A stretch of DNA of 64,000 nucleotides. It comes from Pseudomonas monsensis (GTDB lineage Bacteria; Pseudomonadota; Gammaproteobacteria; Pseudomonadales; Pseudomonadaceae). The stretch spans positions 5,346,001 through 5,410,000 of the forward strand of contig NZ_CP077087.1 of assembly GCF_014268495.2 (NCBI RefSeq), in the 5' to 3' direction. How positions within the stretch are numbered: position 1 is the stretch's first letter; each line of letters starts with the position of its first letter. Below the pieces are notes generated by a model. The model had not been told where the DNA came from and did no database searches. It saw only the letters and a list, made by a program, of their open reading frames with translations. This document shows, one piece after another, positions 53,672 to 64,000 of this stretch. A program made the translations under genes and the position numbers.

Positions 53672-54586
53672 TTATGGACGGTCGTCGACTTCCTTTTCGG
53701 TGTTGGCCGGTGGAATCAGGTCTTCAGTGGTCAGGTTCAGCCAGATCAGCACCACGTTCGCGATGTAGATCGAGGAGTAAGTACCCGCCAGCACACCGAT
53801 GAACAGGGCGATGGAGAAGCCAAACAGGTTGTCGCCGCCGAAGAACAGCAGTGCCGCGATCGCCAGCAACGTGGAGATCGACGTCGCCATGGTGCGCAAC
53901 AAGGTCTGGGTGGTCGAGATGTTGATGTTCTCGATCAGCGAAGCCTTGCGCAACACGCGGAAGTTCTCACGAACCCGGTCGAACACGACGATGGTGTCGT
54001 TCAGCGAGTAACCGATGATCGCCAGCACTGCCGCCAGCACCGTCAGGTCGAAGGTGATCTGGAAGAACGACAGGATACCCACGGTCACGATCACGTCGTG
54101 GATCAGCGAAACGATGGCGCCGACCGCGAACTTCCACTGAAAGCGGAAAGCCAGGTAGATCAGGATGCCGCCGAGCGCCAGCAGCATGCCGAGGCCGCCC
54201 TGGTCGCGCAGCTCTTCACCGACCTGCGGACCGACGAACTCGACGCGCTTGACCGTTGCCGGGTTGTCGCCGCCGACTTTCTGCAGCGCGTCCGCGACTT
54301 GATGGCCCAGCTGCGGGTCTTCACCCGGCATGCGCACCAGCAGGTCGGTGGTTGCACCGAAGTTCTGCACCACGGCTTCGTGGTAACCGGAAGCCACCAG
54401 TTGCTCGCGCACCTTGGTGACATCCGCCGGACGCTCGTAGGTCAGCTCGATGAGCGTACCGCCGGTGAAGTCCAGGCCCCAGTTCATGCCCTTGTGGAAG
54501 ACGCTGAAAATAGCCAGCAACGTGAGAAACACTGTGACGCCGAACGCGAAGTTGCGAACGCCCATGAAGTTGATTGTACGTAACAT
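53672..54586 (-). CDS. secF: Protein translocase subunit SecF
   Basis: 304 residues with six membrane helices and the first periplasmic loop (about 35-130). It has FTGGTLIELTYE and DVIVTVGILS. With SecD it uses proton motive force to pull exported proteins. It begins 9 bases after secD ends. Confidence 0.96.
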   Translation of the reverse strand: MLRTINFMGVRNFAFGVTVFLTLLAIFSVFHKGMNWGLDFTGGTLIELTYERPADVTKVREQLVASGYHEAVVQNFGATTDLLVRMPGEDPQLGHQVADALQKVGGDNPATVKRVEFVGPQVGEELRDQGGLGMLLALGGILIYLAFRFQWKFAVGAIVSLIHDVIVTVGILSFFQITFDLTVLAAVLAIIGYSLNDTIVVFDRVRENFRVLRKASLIENINISTTQTLLRTMATSISTLLAIAALLFFGGDNLFGFSIALFIGVLAGTYSSIYIANVVLIWLNLTTEDLIPPANTEKEVDDRP

Positions 54587-54595
54587 GGCAGCCCC

Positions 54596-56467
54596 TTAAA
54601 TCCACAACTTCTTGAAGTCACGACCGCCGAAGATCAGGTTGACCATCGCGCGGGTCACCATGATGGCCGTGAACATCGAGGTAAAGATCCCGAGGGACAT
54701 GGTCACTGCGAAACCCTTCACCGGGCCGGTGCCCATGGCGAAGAGGATGCCGCCGACCAGCAGAGTGGTCAGGTTGGCGTCGAGAATCGCGGTGAATGCC
54801 CGGCCGAAGCCTTCGTTGATTGCACGCTGCACGGTCATGCCGGCGGCGATCTCTTCACGGATCCGCGAGAAGATCAGCACGTTGGCGTCGACCGCCATGC
54901 CCATGGTCAAGACGATACCGGCGATACCCGGCAGGGTCAGCGTTGCCCCCAGCAGCGACATCAGTGCCAGCAGCAAGACCATGTTCACCGCCAGTGCCAC
55001 GGTGGCGATCACACCGAAGAAGCGGTAGATGGCGATGATGAACAGCGAGACGAACAGCATGCCCCACAGCGATGCATCAATACCCTTGGTGATGTTGTCA
55101 GCACCCAGGCTCGGACCGATTGTGCGCTCTTCAGCGAAGTACATCGGCGCGGCCAGACCACCGGCACGCAGCAGCAGTGCCAGTTCGGACGATTCGCCCT
55201 GGCCATTCAGGCCGGTGATACGGAACTGCGCACCCAGCGGCGACTGAATGGTCGCCAGGCTGATGATCTTCTTCTCTTCCTTGAAGGTCTGTACCGGCAC
55301 GTCTTTCTCGACGCCGCCCACAACCTGCTTGGTGTAAGTGGTGACCGGACGCTGTTCGATGAAGATCACCGCCATGCTGCGACCGACGTTGGAGCGGGTC
55401 GCGCGGCTCATCAGCTCGCCACCGTGACCATCCAGACGGATGTTCACTTCCGGAGTGCCGTGCTCGCCGAAACCGGCCTTGGCGTCAGTCACCTGGTCAC
55501 CGGTGATGATCAGGCCACGCTCGATCTGTGCCGGCGGACGCTTGCCTTCACGGAACTCGAAGGTTTCGGAAGTGGCTTTCGAAGCACCTGGCTCAGCCGC
55601 CAGACGGAACTCGAGGTTGGCCGTCTTGCCGAGGATACGCTTGGCTTCGGCAGTGTCCTGCACGCCCGGCAGCTCAACCACAATGCGGTTGGCGCCCTGA
55701 CGCTGGACGATCGGTTCGGCAACACCCAGCTCGTTGACGCGGTTACGTACCGTGGTCAGGTTCTGCTTGATGGAGTATTCACGGATTTCCGCCAGCTTGG
55801 CCGGGGTCATCGCCAGACGCAGCACCGGTTGACCGTTGAGGTCGGCCGGAACAATGTCGAAATCGTTGAAGTTCTTGCGGATCAGTGCACGGGCCTGTTC
55901 GCGGGAGTCTTCATCGCTGAAGCCCAGCTGAATGGCACCGCCCAGTTGCGGCAGGCTGCGATAGCGCAACTTCTCTTTGCGCAGCAGGCTCTTGACGTCG
56001 CCTTCGTAGACTTTCAGGCGTGCGTCGAGGGCTTTGTCCATGTCCACTTCCAGCAGGAAGTGCACACCACCGGACAAGTCCAGACCCAGCTTCATCGGGT
56101 GCGCGCCCAGATTGCGCAGCCATTGCGGGGTGGTTTGTGCCAGGTTCAGCGCGACGACGTAGTCATCACCCAATGCCTTGCGCACAACGTCTTTGGCCGG
56201 CAGCTGGTCTTCAGCCTTGGTCAGACGGATCAGACCGCCCTTGCCGCCCGCCGCCAGGGTGGCAGCCTTGACGTTGATCCCGGACTCGTGAAGCGCGGTG
56301 CTTACGCGATCCAGATCGGCCTGATTGACCTGCAGGGCCGTGCTGGCACCGCTGATCTGAATGGCCGGGTCATCGGGGTAAAGATTGGGAGCGGAATAAA
56401 TCAGACCGATCGCCAGCAACGCCAGGATCAGAATGTATTTCCACAGAGGATATTTGTTCAGCATCAC
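54596..56467 (-). CDS. secD: Protein translocase subunit SecD
   Basis: 623 residues (two adjacent ATG). A large periplasmic head (P1, about 30-445) is followed by five membrane helices, with the family motifs LGLDLSGGVHFLLEVD, RVNELGVAEPIVQRQG and GMAVDANVLIFSRIREE. It acts with SecF and YajC. Confidence 0.96.
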   Translation of the reverse strand: MMLNKYPLWKYILILALLAIGLIYSAPNLYPDDPAIQISGASTALQVNQADLDRVSTALHESGINVKAATLAAGGKGGLIRLTKAEDQLPAKDVVRKALGDDYVVALNLAQTTPQWLRNLGAHPMKLGLDLSGGVHFLLEVDMDKALDARLKVYEGDVKSLLRKEKLRYRSLPQLGGAIQLGFSDEDSREQARALIRKNFNDFDIVPADLNGQPVLRLAMTPAKLAEIREYSIKQNLTTVRNRVNELGVAEPIVQRQGANRIVVELPGVQDTAEAKRILGKTANLEFRLAAEPGASKATSETFEFREGKRPPAQIERGLIITGDQVTDAKAGFGEHGTPEVNIRLDGHGGELMSRATRSNVGRSMAVIFIEQRPVTTYTKQVVGGVEKDVPVQTFKEEKKIISLATIQSPLGAQFRITGLNGQGESSELALLLRAGGLAAPMYFAEERTIGPSLGADNITKGIDASLWGMLFVSLFIIAIYRFFGVIATVALAVNMVLLLALMSLLGATLTLPGIAGIVLTMGMAVDANVLIFSRIREEIAAGMTVQRAINEGFGRAFTAILDANLTTLLVGGILFAMGTGPVKGFAVTMSLGIFTSMFTAIMVTRAMVNLIFGGRDFKKLWI

Positions 56468-56529
56468 GCCGCCCGTTATGAACGCGGGGCGCCTTGCGCG
56501 CCCCGTCGATTGAGTAGAAGTTGTTACCT

Positions 56530-56868
56530 TTAGATCGCTTTCAGCGTGCCTTTTGGCAGCGTGGCAGCGATGGCGCCCTTCTGGAACTTCATTTCCACGG
56601 TGTCGGAAACTTCCAGAACCACGAAGTCATCGGCCACTTTGGTGATCTTGCCGGCGATGCCGCCGGTGGTGACCACTTCGTCGCCCTTGGCAAGGCTGCT
56701 CAGCAGGTTCTTCTGCTCTTTGGCGCGCTTGGCCTGTGGACGCCAGATCATCAGGTAGAAGATGACCAGGAAGCCGACCAGGAAAATCCACTCGAAGCCG
56801 CCGCCCATTGGGCCAGCAGCAGCCGGTGCAGCTGCGTCAGCCATGGCGTTAGAGATAAAAAAGCTCAT
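56530..56868 (-). CDS. yajC: Preprotein translocase accessory subunit YajC
   Basis: 112 residues. One membrane helix (about 25-42, WIFLVGFLVIFYLMIW) is followed by a small cytosolic domain with GDEVVTTGGIAGKI. It lies between tgt and secD in the usual order. Confidence 0.95.
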   Translation of the reverse strand: MSFFISNAMADAAAPAAAGPMGGGFEWIFLVGFLVIFYLMIWRPQAKRAKEQKNLLSSLAKGDEVVTTGGIAGKITKVADDFVVLEVSDTVEMKFQKGAIAATLPKGTLKAI

Positions 56869-56911
56869 TTAGCACTCCAGTTGCAAATGTTGAATCTTGG
56901 GGTCAGAAAAC

Positions 56912-58045
56912 TCAGTCCAAAGGCGGAACGGGGAGCCCGCGTTTGGCGTAGAAGGCATCGACAAAGGCGGCCAATGTACCCTGTTGAATAGCCTCGCGCA
57001 AACCAGCCATCAGCACCTGATAATGGCGCAAGTTATGGATGGTATTGAGCATGCTGCCGAGCATTTCGCCGCACTTGTCCAGGTGATGCAGATAAGCGCG
57101 GGAGAAGTTCTGGCAGGTATAGCAATCGCAGGTCGGATCCAGCGGCGAATCATCATGGCGATGGAACGCGTTACGGATCTTCAGCACGCCAGTATCAATG
57201 AACAGATGCCCATTGCGGGCATTACGGGTTGGCATCACGCAATCGAACATGTCCACACCGCGGCGCACACCCTCAACCAGATCTTCCGGTTTGCCAACGC
57301 CCATAAGGTAACGAGGTTTGTCAGCCGGCATCATGCCCGGCAGATAATCCAGCACCTTGATCATCTCGTGCTTCGGCTCGCCCACCGACAGACCGCCGAT
57401 GGCCAGGCCATCGAAGCCGATCTTGTCGAGGCCTTCCAGCGAGCGCATGCGCAGATCCTGGTGCATGCCGCCCTGAACGATACCGAACAGCGCCGCGGTG
57501 TTATCGCCATGCGCGTTTTTCGAGCGCTGAGCCCAACGCAGCGACAGTTCCATGGATACACGGGCGACGTCTTCGTCAGCCGGGTACGGCGTGCATTCGT
57601 CGAAGATCATCACGATGTCGGAACCGAGATCGCGCTGCACTTGCATCGACTCTTCAGGGCCCATGAACACTTTCGAGCCATCGACCGGCGAGGCGAAGGT
57701 CACGCCTTCCTCCTTGATCTTGCGCATCGCGCCCAGGCTGAATACCTGGAAGCCGCCGGAGTCGGTGAGAATCGGGCCTTTCCACTGCATGAAGTCGTGC
57801 AGGTCGCCGTGCTCTTTGATCACCTCGGTGCCCGGGCGCAGCCACAGGTGGAAGGTGTTGCCCAGAATGATTTCCGCGCCGGTGGCCACGATGTCACGCG
57901 GCAACATGCCCTTGACCGTGCCATACGTGCCCACCGGCATGAAGGCCGGGGTCTCGACGGTGCCACGGGGGAAGGTCAGACGACCACGACGGGCCTTGCC
58001 ATCGGTGGCAAGCAGCTCGAACGACATACGACAGGTGCGACTCAT
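56912..58045 (-). CDS. tgt: Queuine tRNA-ribosyltransferase
   Basis: 377 residues. It exchanges G34 for preQ1. The catalytic Asp motifs are DSGGFQVFSLG and VMPTRNARNGHLF, and the zinc site is CDCYTC with a downstream His. ATG 58045 is chosen: GAGGAAA lies 6-7 bases upstream and it overlaps the queA stop; a second in-frame ATG (MSFELLATD) lacks a ribosome site. Confidence 0.96.
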   Translation of the reverse strand: MSRTCRMSFELLATDGKARRGRLTFPRGTVETPAFMPVGTYGTVKGMLPRDIVATGAEIILGNTFHLWLRPGTEVIKEHGDLHDFMQWKGPILTDSGGFQVFSLGAMRKIKEEGVTFASPVDGSKVFMGPEESMQVQRDLGSDIVMIFDECTPYPADEDVARVSMELSLRWAQRSKNAHGDNTAALFGIVQGGMHQDLRMRSLEGLDKIGFDGLAIGGLSVGEPKHEMIKVLDYLPGMMPADKPRYLMGVGKPEDLVEGVRRGVDMFDCVMPTRNARNGHLFIDTGVLKIRNAFHRHDDSPLDPTCDCYTCQNFSRAYLHHLDKCGEMLGSMLNTIHNLRHYQVLMAGLREAIQQGTLAAFVDAFYAKRGLPVPPLD

Positions 58046-59091
58046 ACTGTTTCCTCAGGGCCGCGCGGCGCGGGATTACGGGTGATGAACATCGCATCAC
58101 CGTAGCTGAAAAAGCGGTACCCGTTGTCGACGGCGGCTTTATAGGCGGCCATGGTTTCGGGATAACCGGCGAACGCCGAAACCAGCATCAACAGCGTGGA
58201 TTCGGGTAAATGGAAATTGGTGACCAGCGCATCGACCACATGGAACGGCCGGCCCGGGTAGATAAAGATGTCGGTGTCGCCACTAAACGGCTTGAGCACA
58301 CCATCGCGAGCGGCACTTTCCAGCGAACGCACGCTAGTGGTGCCCACGGCTATCACCCGACCACCGCGTGCGCGGCAGGCGGCTACGGCATCGACCACAT
58401 CCTGGCCGACTTCCAGCCACTCGCTGTGCATGTGGTGATCTTCGATTTTGTCGACGCGCACCGGCTGGAACGTACCCGCGCCGACGTGCAGCGTGACGAA
58501 CGCGGTCTCGACGCCCTTGGCGGCAATCGCCTCCATCAGCGGCTGATCGAAATGCAGCCCCGCCGTCGGCGCCGCCACCGCACCGAGACGCTGGGCGTAC
58601 ACGGTCTGATAGCGCTCGCGATCGGAGCCTTCGTCCGGGCGGTCTATATAGGGAGGCAACGGCATGTGCCCGACACGGTCGAGCAGCGGCAAGACTTCTT
58701 CATCGAAGCCCAGCTCGAACAACGCGTCGTGACGCGCAAGCATCTCGGCTTCGCCACCGCCGTCGATAAGGATCTTCGAACCCGGCTTCGGCGACTTGCT
58801 GGAGCGCACATGGGCCAGCACGCGATGCGAATCGAGCACCCGCTCGATGAGGATTTCCAGCTTGCCGCCGGACGCTTTCTGCCCGAACAGCCGCGCCGGA
58901 ATCACCCGGGTATTGTTGAACACCATCAAATCGCCCGGGCGCAAATGCTCAAGCAAATCAGTGAATTGACGGTGTGCGAGGGCGCCGCTGACACCATCAA
59001 GGGTCAACAGGCGACTACCGCGACGCTCGGCCAAAGGGTGGCGGGCGATCAGCGAATCAGGAAGCTCGAAGGTAAAGTCAGCAACGCGCAT
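58042..59091 (-). CDS. queA: S-adenosylmethionine:tRNA ribosyltransferase-isomerase
   Basis: 349 residues. It adds the epoxycyclopentane to preQ1 in tRNA, the step after Tgt. It has FNNTRVIPARLFG, APTAGLHFD and FHLPESTLLMLVSAFAG. Its stop overlaps the tgt start by 4 bases. Confidence 0.96.
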   Translation of the reverse strand: MRVADFTFELPDSLIARHPLAERRGSRLLTLDGVSGALAHRQFTDLLEHLRPGDLMVFNNTRVIPARLFGQKASGGKLEILIERVLDSHRVLAHVRSSKSPKPGSKILIDGGGEAEMLARHDALFELGFDEEVLPLLDRVGHMPLPPYIDRPDEGSDRERYQTVYAQRLGAVAAPTAGLHFDQPLMEAIAAKGVETAFVTLHVGAGTFQPVRVDKIEDHHMHSEWLEVGQDVVDAVAACRARGGRVIAVGTTSVRSLESAARDGVLKPFSGDTDIFIYPGRPFHVVDALVTNFHLPESTLLMLVSAFAGYPETMAAYKAAVDNGYRFFSYGDAMFITRNPAPRGPEETV

Positions 59092-59157
59092 GATGGGGTT
59101 CGTCTAGCAGGGCCGGAAAGTCTAGCGGAAATATCGAAAATTGACCATGAAACGTGA

Positions 59158-59186
59158 TTGACCAACGGTAATCACCTCTCTATACT
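59158..59186 (+). promoter_or_regulatory. Promoter of tRNA-Leu
   Basis: TTGACC (59158-59163) and TATACT (59181-59186) are 17 bases apart, with the tRNA starting 14 bases after the -10 box. Confidence 0.85.
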
Positions 59187-59199
59187 TCGCCGCCATTGA

Positions 59200-59284
59200 G
59201 CCCTGATGGCGGAATTGGTAGACGCGGCGGATTCAAAATCCGTTTTCGAAAGGAGTGGGAGTTCGAGTCTCCCTCGGGGCACCA
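59200..59284 (+). tRNA. tRNA-Leu (anticodon CAA)
   Basis: 85 bases with encoded CCA. The acceptor stem GCCCTGA/TCGGGGC pairs with one wobble. The anticodon loop is TTCAAAA with CAA at 59234-59236, a long class II variable arm follows, and the T arm has GTTCGAGTC. It reads UUG. Confidence 0.95.
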
Positions 59285-59294
59285 AAATCAAGAA

Positions 59295-59322
59295 AGGTCT
59301 TGCTTAGCAAGGCCTTTTTTTT
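59295..59322 (+). terminator. Terminator of tRNA-Leu
   Basis: AGGTCTTGC/GCAAGGCCT with a TTA loop and eight T. Confidence 0.88.
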
Positions 59323-59398
59323 CGTCTGTCGGAAAGTGCCCGCTATTCATTCGACGGCCACCCGCTCAAGCGAGAATTCCAATGCTCCAAACACAAGC

Positions 59399-59755
59399 TC
59401 AAAGTCTGCTGGCGATCTCTTCCCACATGTAGTCGTAGTTGTATTTCAGCCAACGAACCAGCAACTTGTCGAACTGCCTGCGTGACCATTTACGCTGCCG
59501 CGCCGCGCACCTTTCCTCTATTTCGATCCTGAGCCAATCAGGGTCAAAACCCGTCCAGACAGTGGGCAAAGCCGCCGCAATGTTTGTAAAGCACACTGGC
59601 GCGACTTCTGAATAAAAAATCTCGTATAGCACCGCTGGATCGACGCCTTTGAGCTGACGTGCGATGTAATCGTAATCAGTGGGAAAATGGTTGAACGGTT
59701 CGGACAGTGCGGCTCTGACATTTGTCAGTTGTGGTTCAGTCAGAAAATGTCCCAA
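59399..59755 (-). CDS. DUF7079-like small protein, function unknown
   Basis: 118 residues, no signal peptide and no membrane segment. The pattern YSEVAPVCFTN, then VWTGFD and WLRIEIEERC, resembles what I remember of DUF7079, small acidic proteins often found beside toxin genes. No toxin is recognised next to it; 165-500 bases upstream lies a possible gene remnant. Its accessory setting between tRNA-Leu and an rRNA operon suggests transfer. The family name is tentative. Confidence 0.6.
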   Translation of the reverse strand: MGHFLTEPQLTNVRAALSEPFNHFPTDYDYIARQLKGVDPAVLYEIFYSEVAPVCFTNIAAALPTVWTGFDPDWLRIEIEERCAARQRKWSRRQFDKLLVRWLKYNYDYMWEEIASRL

Positions 59756-59920
59756 CGCGAAATCTCCTCCAGTACTTCATCTAGCGAGTCCGCCAGCAGT
59801 CCTCCCACAGCGCCGCCCGACGACTGATCGCACCAAGACCACTGCAATTGCGCAGAGACGAGCGCCAGGGTCGCCTGCACCGGCCAGGATGCCTCCAGCG
59901 CCCTCTCTCTCCCACGATGA

Positions 59921-60127
59921 TGCCTTGCCGAGCCGCCCCCTTTAGGTTTGTTATCAAATCGCCAGGGCAGCGGCCACGAGAACGCCAAGCTTTCCCATGA
60001 TCACCATTTTTTTTGTGCCTTTCGTGAACTTGGCATCATCCCGACCGACAGCTTCCAGAATCGCTTACATGCCGATAAGGTCGACGTGCGAGTGATCGAC
60101 GTCGTTGACGAGGGGTCGCACTGCTGA
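59921..60127 (+). pseudogene. Possible 3' remnant of a lost gene
   Basis: A reading frame open only from 59921 (stop just before) ends at TGA 60125-60127. It reads GHENAKLSHDHHFF, then FRELGIIPTDSFQNRLHADK, then DVRVIDVVDE, which looks like the end of a real protein rather than random sequence, but there is no start and I do not recognise the family. A T8 run at 60007-60014 lies in it. The 59756-60271 gap otherwise holds a minus-strand 82-codon frame (59740-59988) that I cannot support as a gene, and the rRNA terminator. Confidence 0.3.
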
Positions 60128-60225
60128 GGATGTGGGATAAGCCCCAGGCGGGTTACAAAGCGATCGGCTAACGTATGGCTGACCCCATGGTCACCATGGA
60201 CCTCAGAATGCTTTTTTCGAGGACA

Positions 60226-60262
60226 AAACAAAACCCCAACTGCTTTCGCAATTGGGGTTTCG
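60226..60262 (-). terminator. Terminator of the rRNA operon
   Basis: On the minus strand AACCCCAATTGCGAAAGCAGTTGGGGTT forms a 10-bp-class stem and is followed by TTGTTTT, just after 5S rRNA. Confidence 0.9.
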
Positions 60263-60271
60263 GAATTTAAT

Positions 60272-60387
60272 CTTGACGATGACCTACTCTCACATGGGGA
60301 AACCCCACACTACCATCGGCGATGCATCGTTTCACTTCTGAGTTCGGGATGGGATCAGGTGGTTCCAACGCTCTATGGTCGTCAAGA
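60272..60387 (-). rRNA. rrf: 5S ribosomal RNA
   Basis: Minus-strand sequence CTTGACGACCATAGAGCGTT to AGGTCATCGTCAAG, with the conserved GGAACCACCTGATCCCATCC. About 116 bases; ends are by eye. Confidence 0.95.
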
Positions 60388-60538
60388 AATTCGGGTACTG
60401 ACTCGCGACCATCTGGCCTCGCTTCAGCAAATCGGGTATGTGATACAGGTGTCTTGTGAGTTGCGCGAACTTTCGGTTCGTTTCGTCTTCACACACCGCA
60501 ATCTGGTCTCTTCGACGCAAATTGCTTGGGTGTTATAT

Positions 60539-63430
<2,892 letters not shown>

Positions 63431-63742
63431 ATATAACCCCAAGCAATCTGGTTATACTATGAAGACGACATTCGCCGAAAATTCGCAAAACTCTTAAGAG
63501 TCACTCACAAATTTTACCTTAGCCTGATCCGTTACCAGTGAAAGTAACGTTCAGTCTATCTTTCTATCACATACCCAAATTTTTAAAGAACGAACTAGTC
63601 AAAGACTAGAAATCAATATTCGCAGGCGAATATTCATTTCTAAACTCTAACGAAACACACCACCTTAAAGGCTGGCCTCTCGTCTTCTTCAATGAATCAA
63701 GCAATTCGTGTGGGAACTTATGGAGCAGCTGATGTCGTCGAT
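63431..63742 (-). other. 16S-23S spacer without tRNA genes
   Basis: About 312 bases. It has a boxA-like GTTCTTTAAAAATT (63578-63591 on the minus strand) and a hairpin AATATTCGC/GCGAATATT near 63617-63636, but no tRNA-Ile or tRNA-Ala sequence such as the usual T arm GGTTCGAATCC. Confidence 0.85.

Positions 63743-64000
<258 letters not shown>

Noticed and set aside
59740..59988. 82-codon minus-strand frame before the DUF7079-like gene
   Set aside because: It overlaps that gene's start and the plus-strand fragment; composition does not resemble a known protein and no ribosome site is visible. Left as unresolved.
63431..63742. tRNA genes in the rRNA spacer
   Set aside because: Both strands were read for T arm and CCA signatures and none was found.

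Overview
The window is a Pseudomonas chromosome, most likely from the P. fluorescens group. From about 22 kb to 59 kb the order guaA, guaB, xseA, leuA, der, bamB, yfgM, hisS, ispG, rodZ, pilW, rlmN, ndk, isc, cysE, trmJ, suhB, secFD, yajC, tgt, queA matches the P. aeruginosa PAO1 PA3769 to PA3824 stretch as I remember it. Numerous REP elements (core GTGGGAGCGAGCTTGCTCGCGA) and GC-rich codon use agree with this. No phage, IS or CRISPR was found.

Layout. 1-2 kb: the 3' part of a large toxin-like gene. 2.2-7.9 kb: a second-type Lon protease (AsrA-like) behind a likely heat-shock promoter, a chagasin-type protease inhibitor lipoprotein, a YhhN-type membrane protein, and cmoA-cmoB for tRNA wobble uridine modification. 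7.9-8.5 kb: a repeat element with five 102-bp internal units. 8.5-10.3 kb: tadA and a multicopper oxidase, overlapping. 10.4-18.8 kb: a trehalose PTS locus (EIIBC, trehalose-6-phosphate hydrolase, sugar porin, EIIA-HPr-EI fusion, Cys-less EIIB-like protein) with divergent treR and two perfect TreR-like palindromes. 18.9-22 kb: a 1028-residue dermonecrotic-toxin-like protein related to the gene at the left edge. 22-34.9 kb: guanine nucleotide synthesis, a TauE/SafE permease with a LysR regulator, xseA, an M23 peptidase, leuA with a possible leader peptide, an amidase and an aminotransferase. 35-44 kb: der-bamB-yfgM-hisS-ispG-rodZ-pilW-rlmN and ndk. 44.5-50 kb: a complete isc iron-sulfur operon with an IscR-type promoter. 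50-59 kb: cysE, trmJ, suhB, a glycine-zipper protein, secDF-yajC, tgt-queA and tRNA-Leu(CAA). 59.4-60.2 kb: a small accessory patch with one DUF7079-like gene and a possible gene remnant. 60.2-64 kb: an rRNA operon on the minus strand (5S, 23S, spacer, 3' end of 16S) whose spacer carries no tRNA genes.

Most of the window is conserved housekeeping sequence. The unusual parts are the two related toxin-like proteins, which combine intact and decayed copies of a putative TIKI/EreA/ChaN-like catalytic domain, the Cys-less EIIB-like protein, the expanded repeat element, the leuA leader and the tRNA-less rRNA spacer. Coordinates of rRNA ends, repeats and promoters are read by eye.
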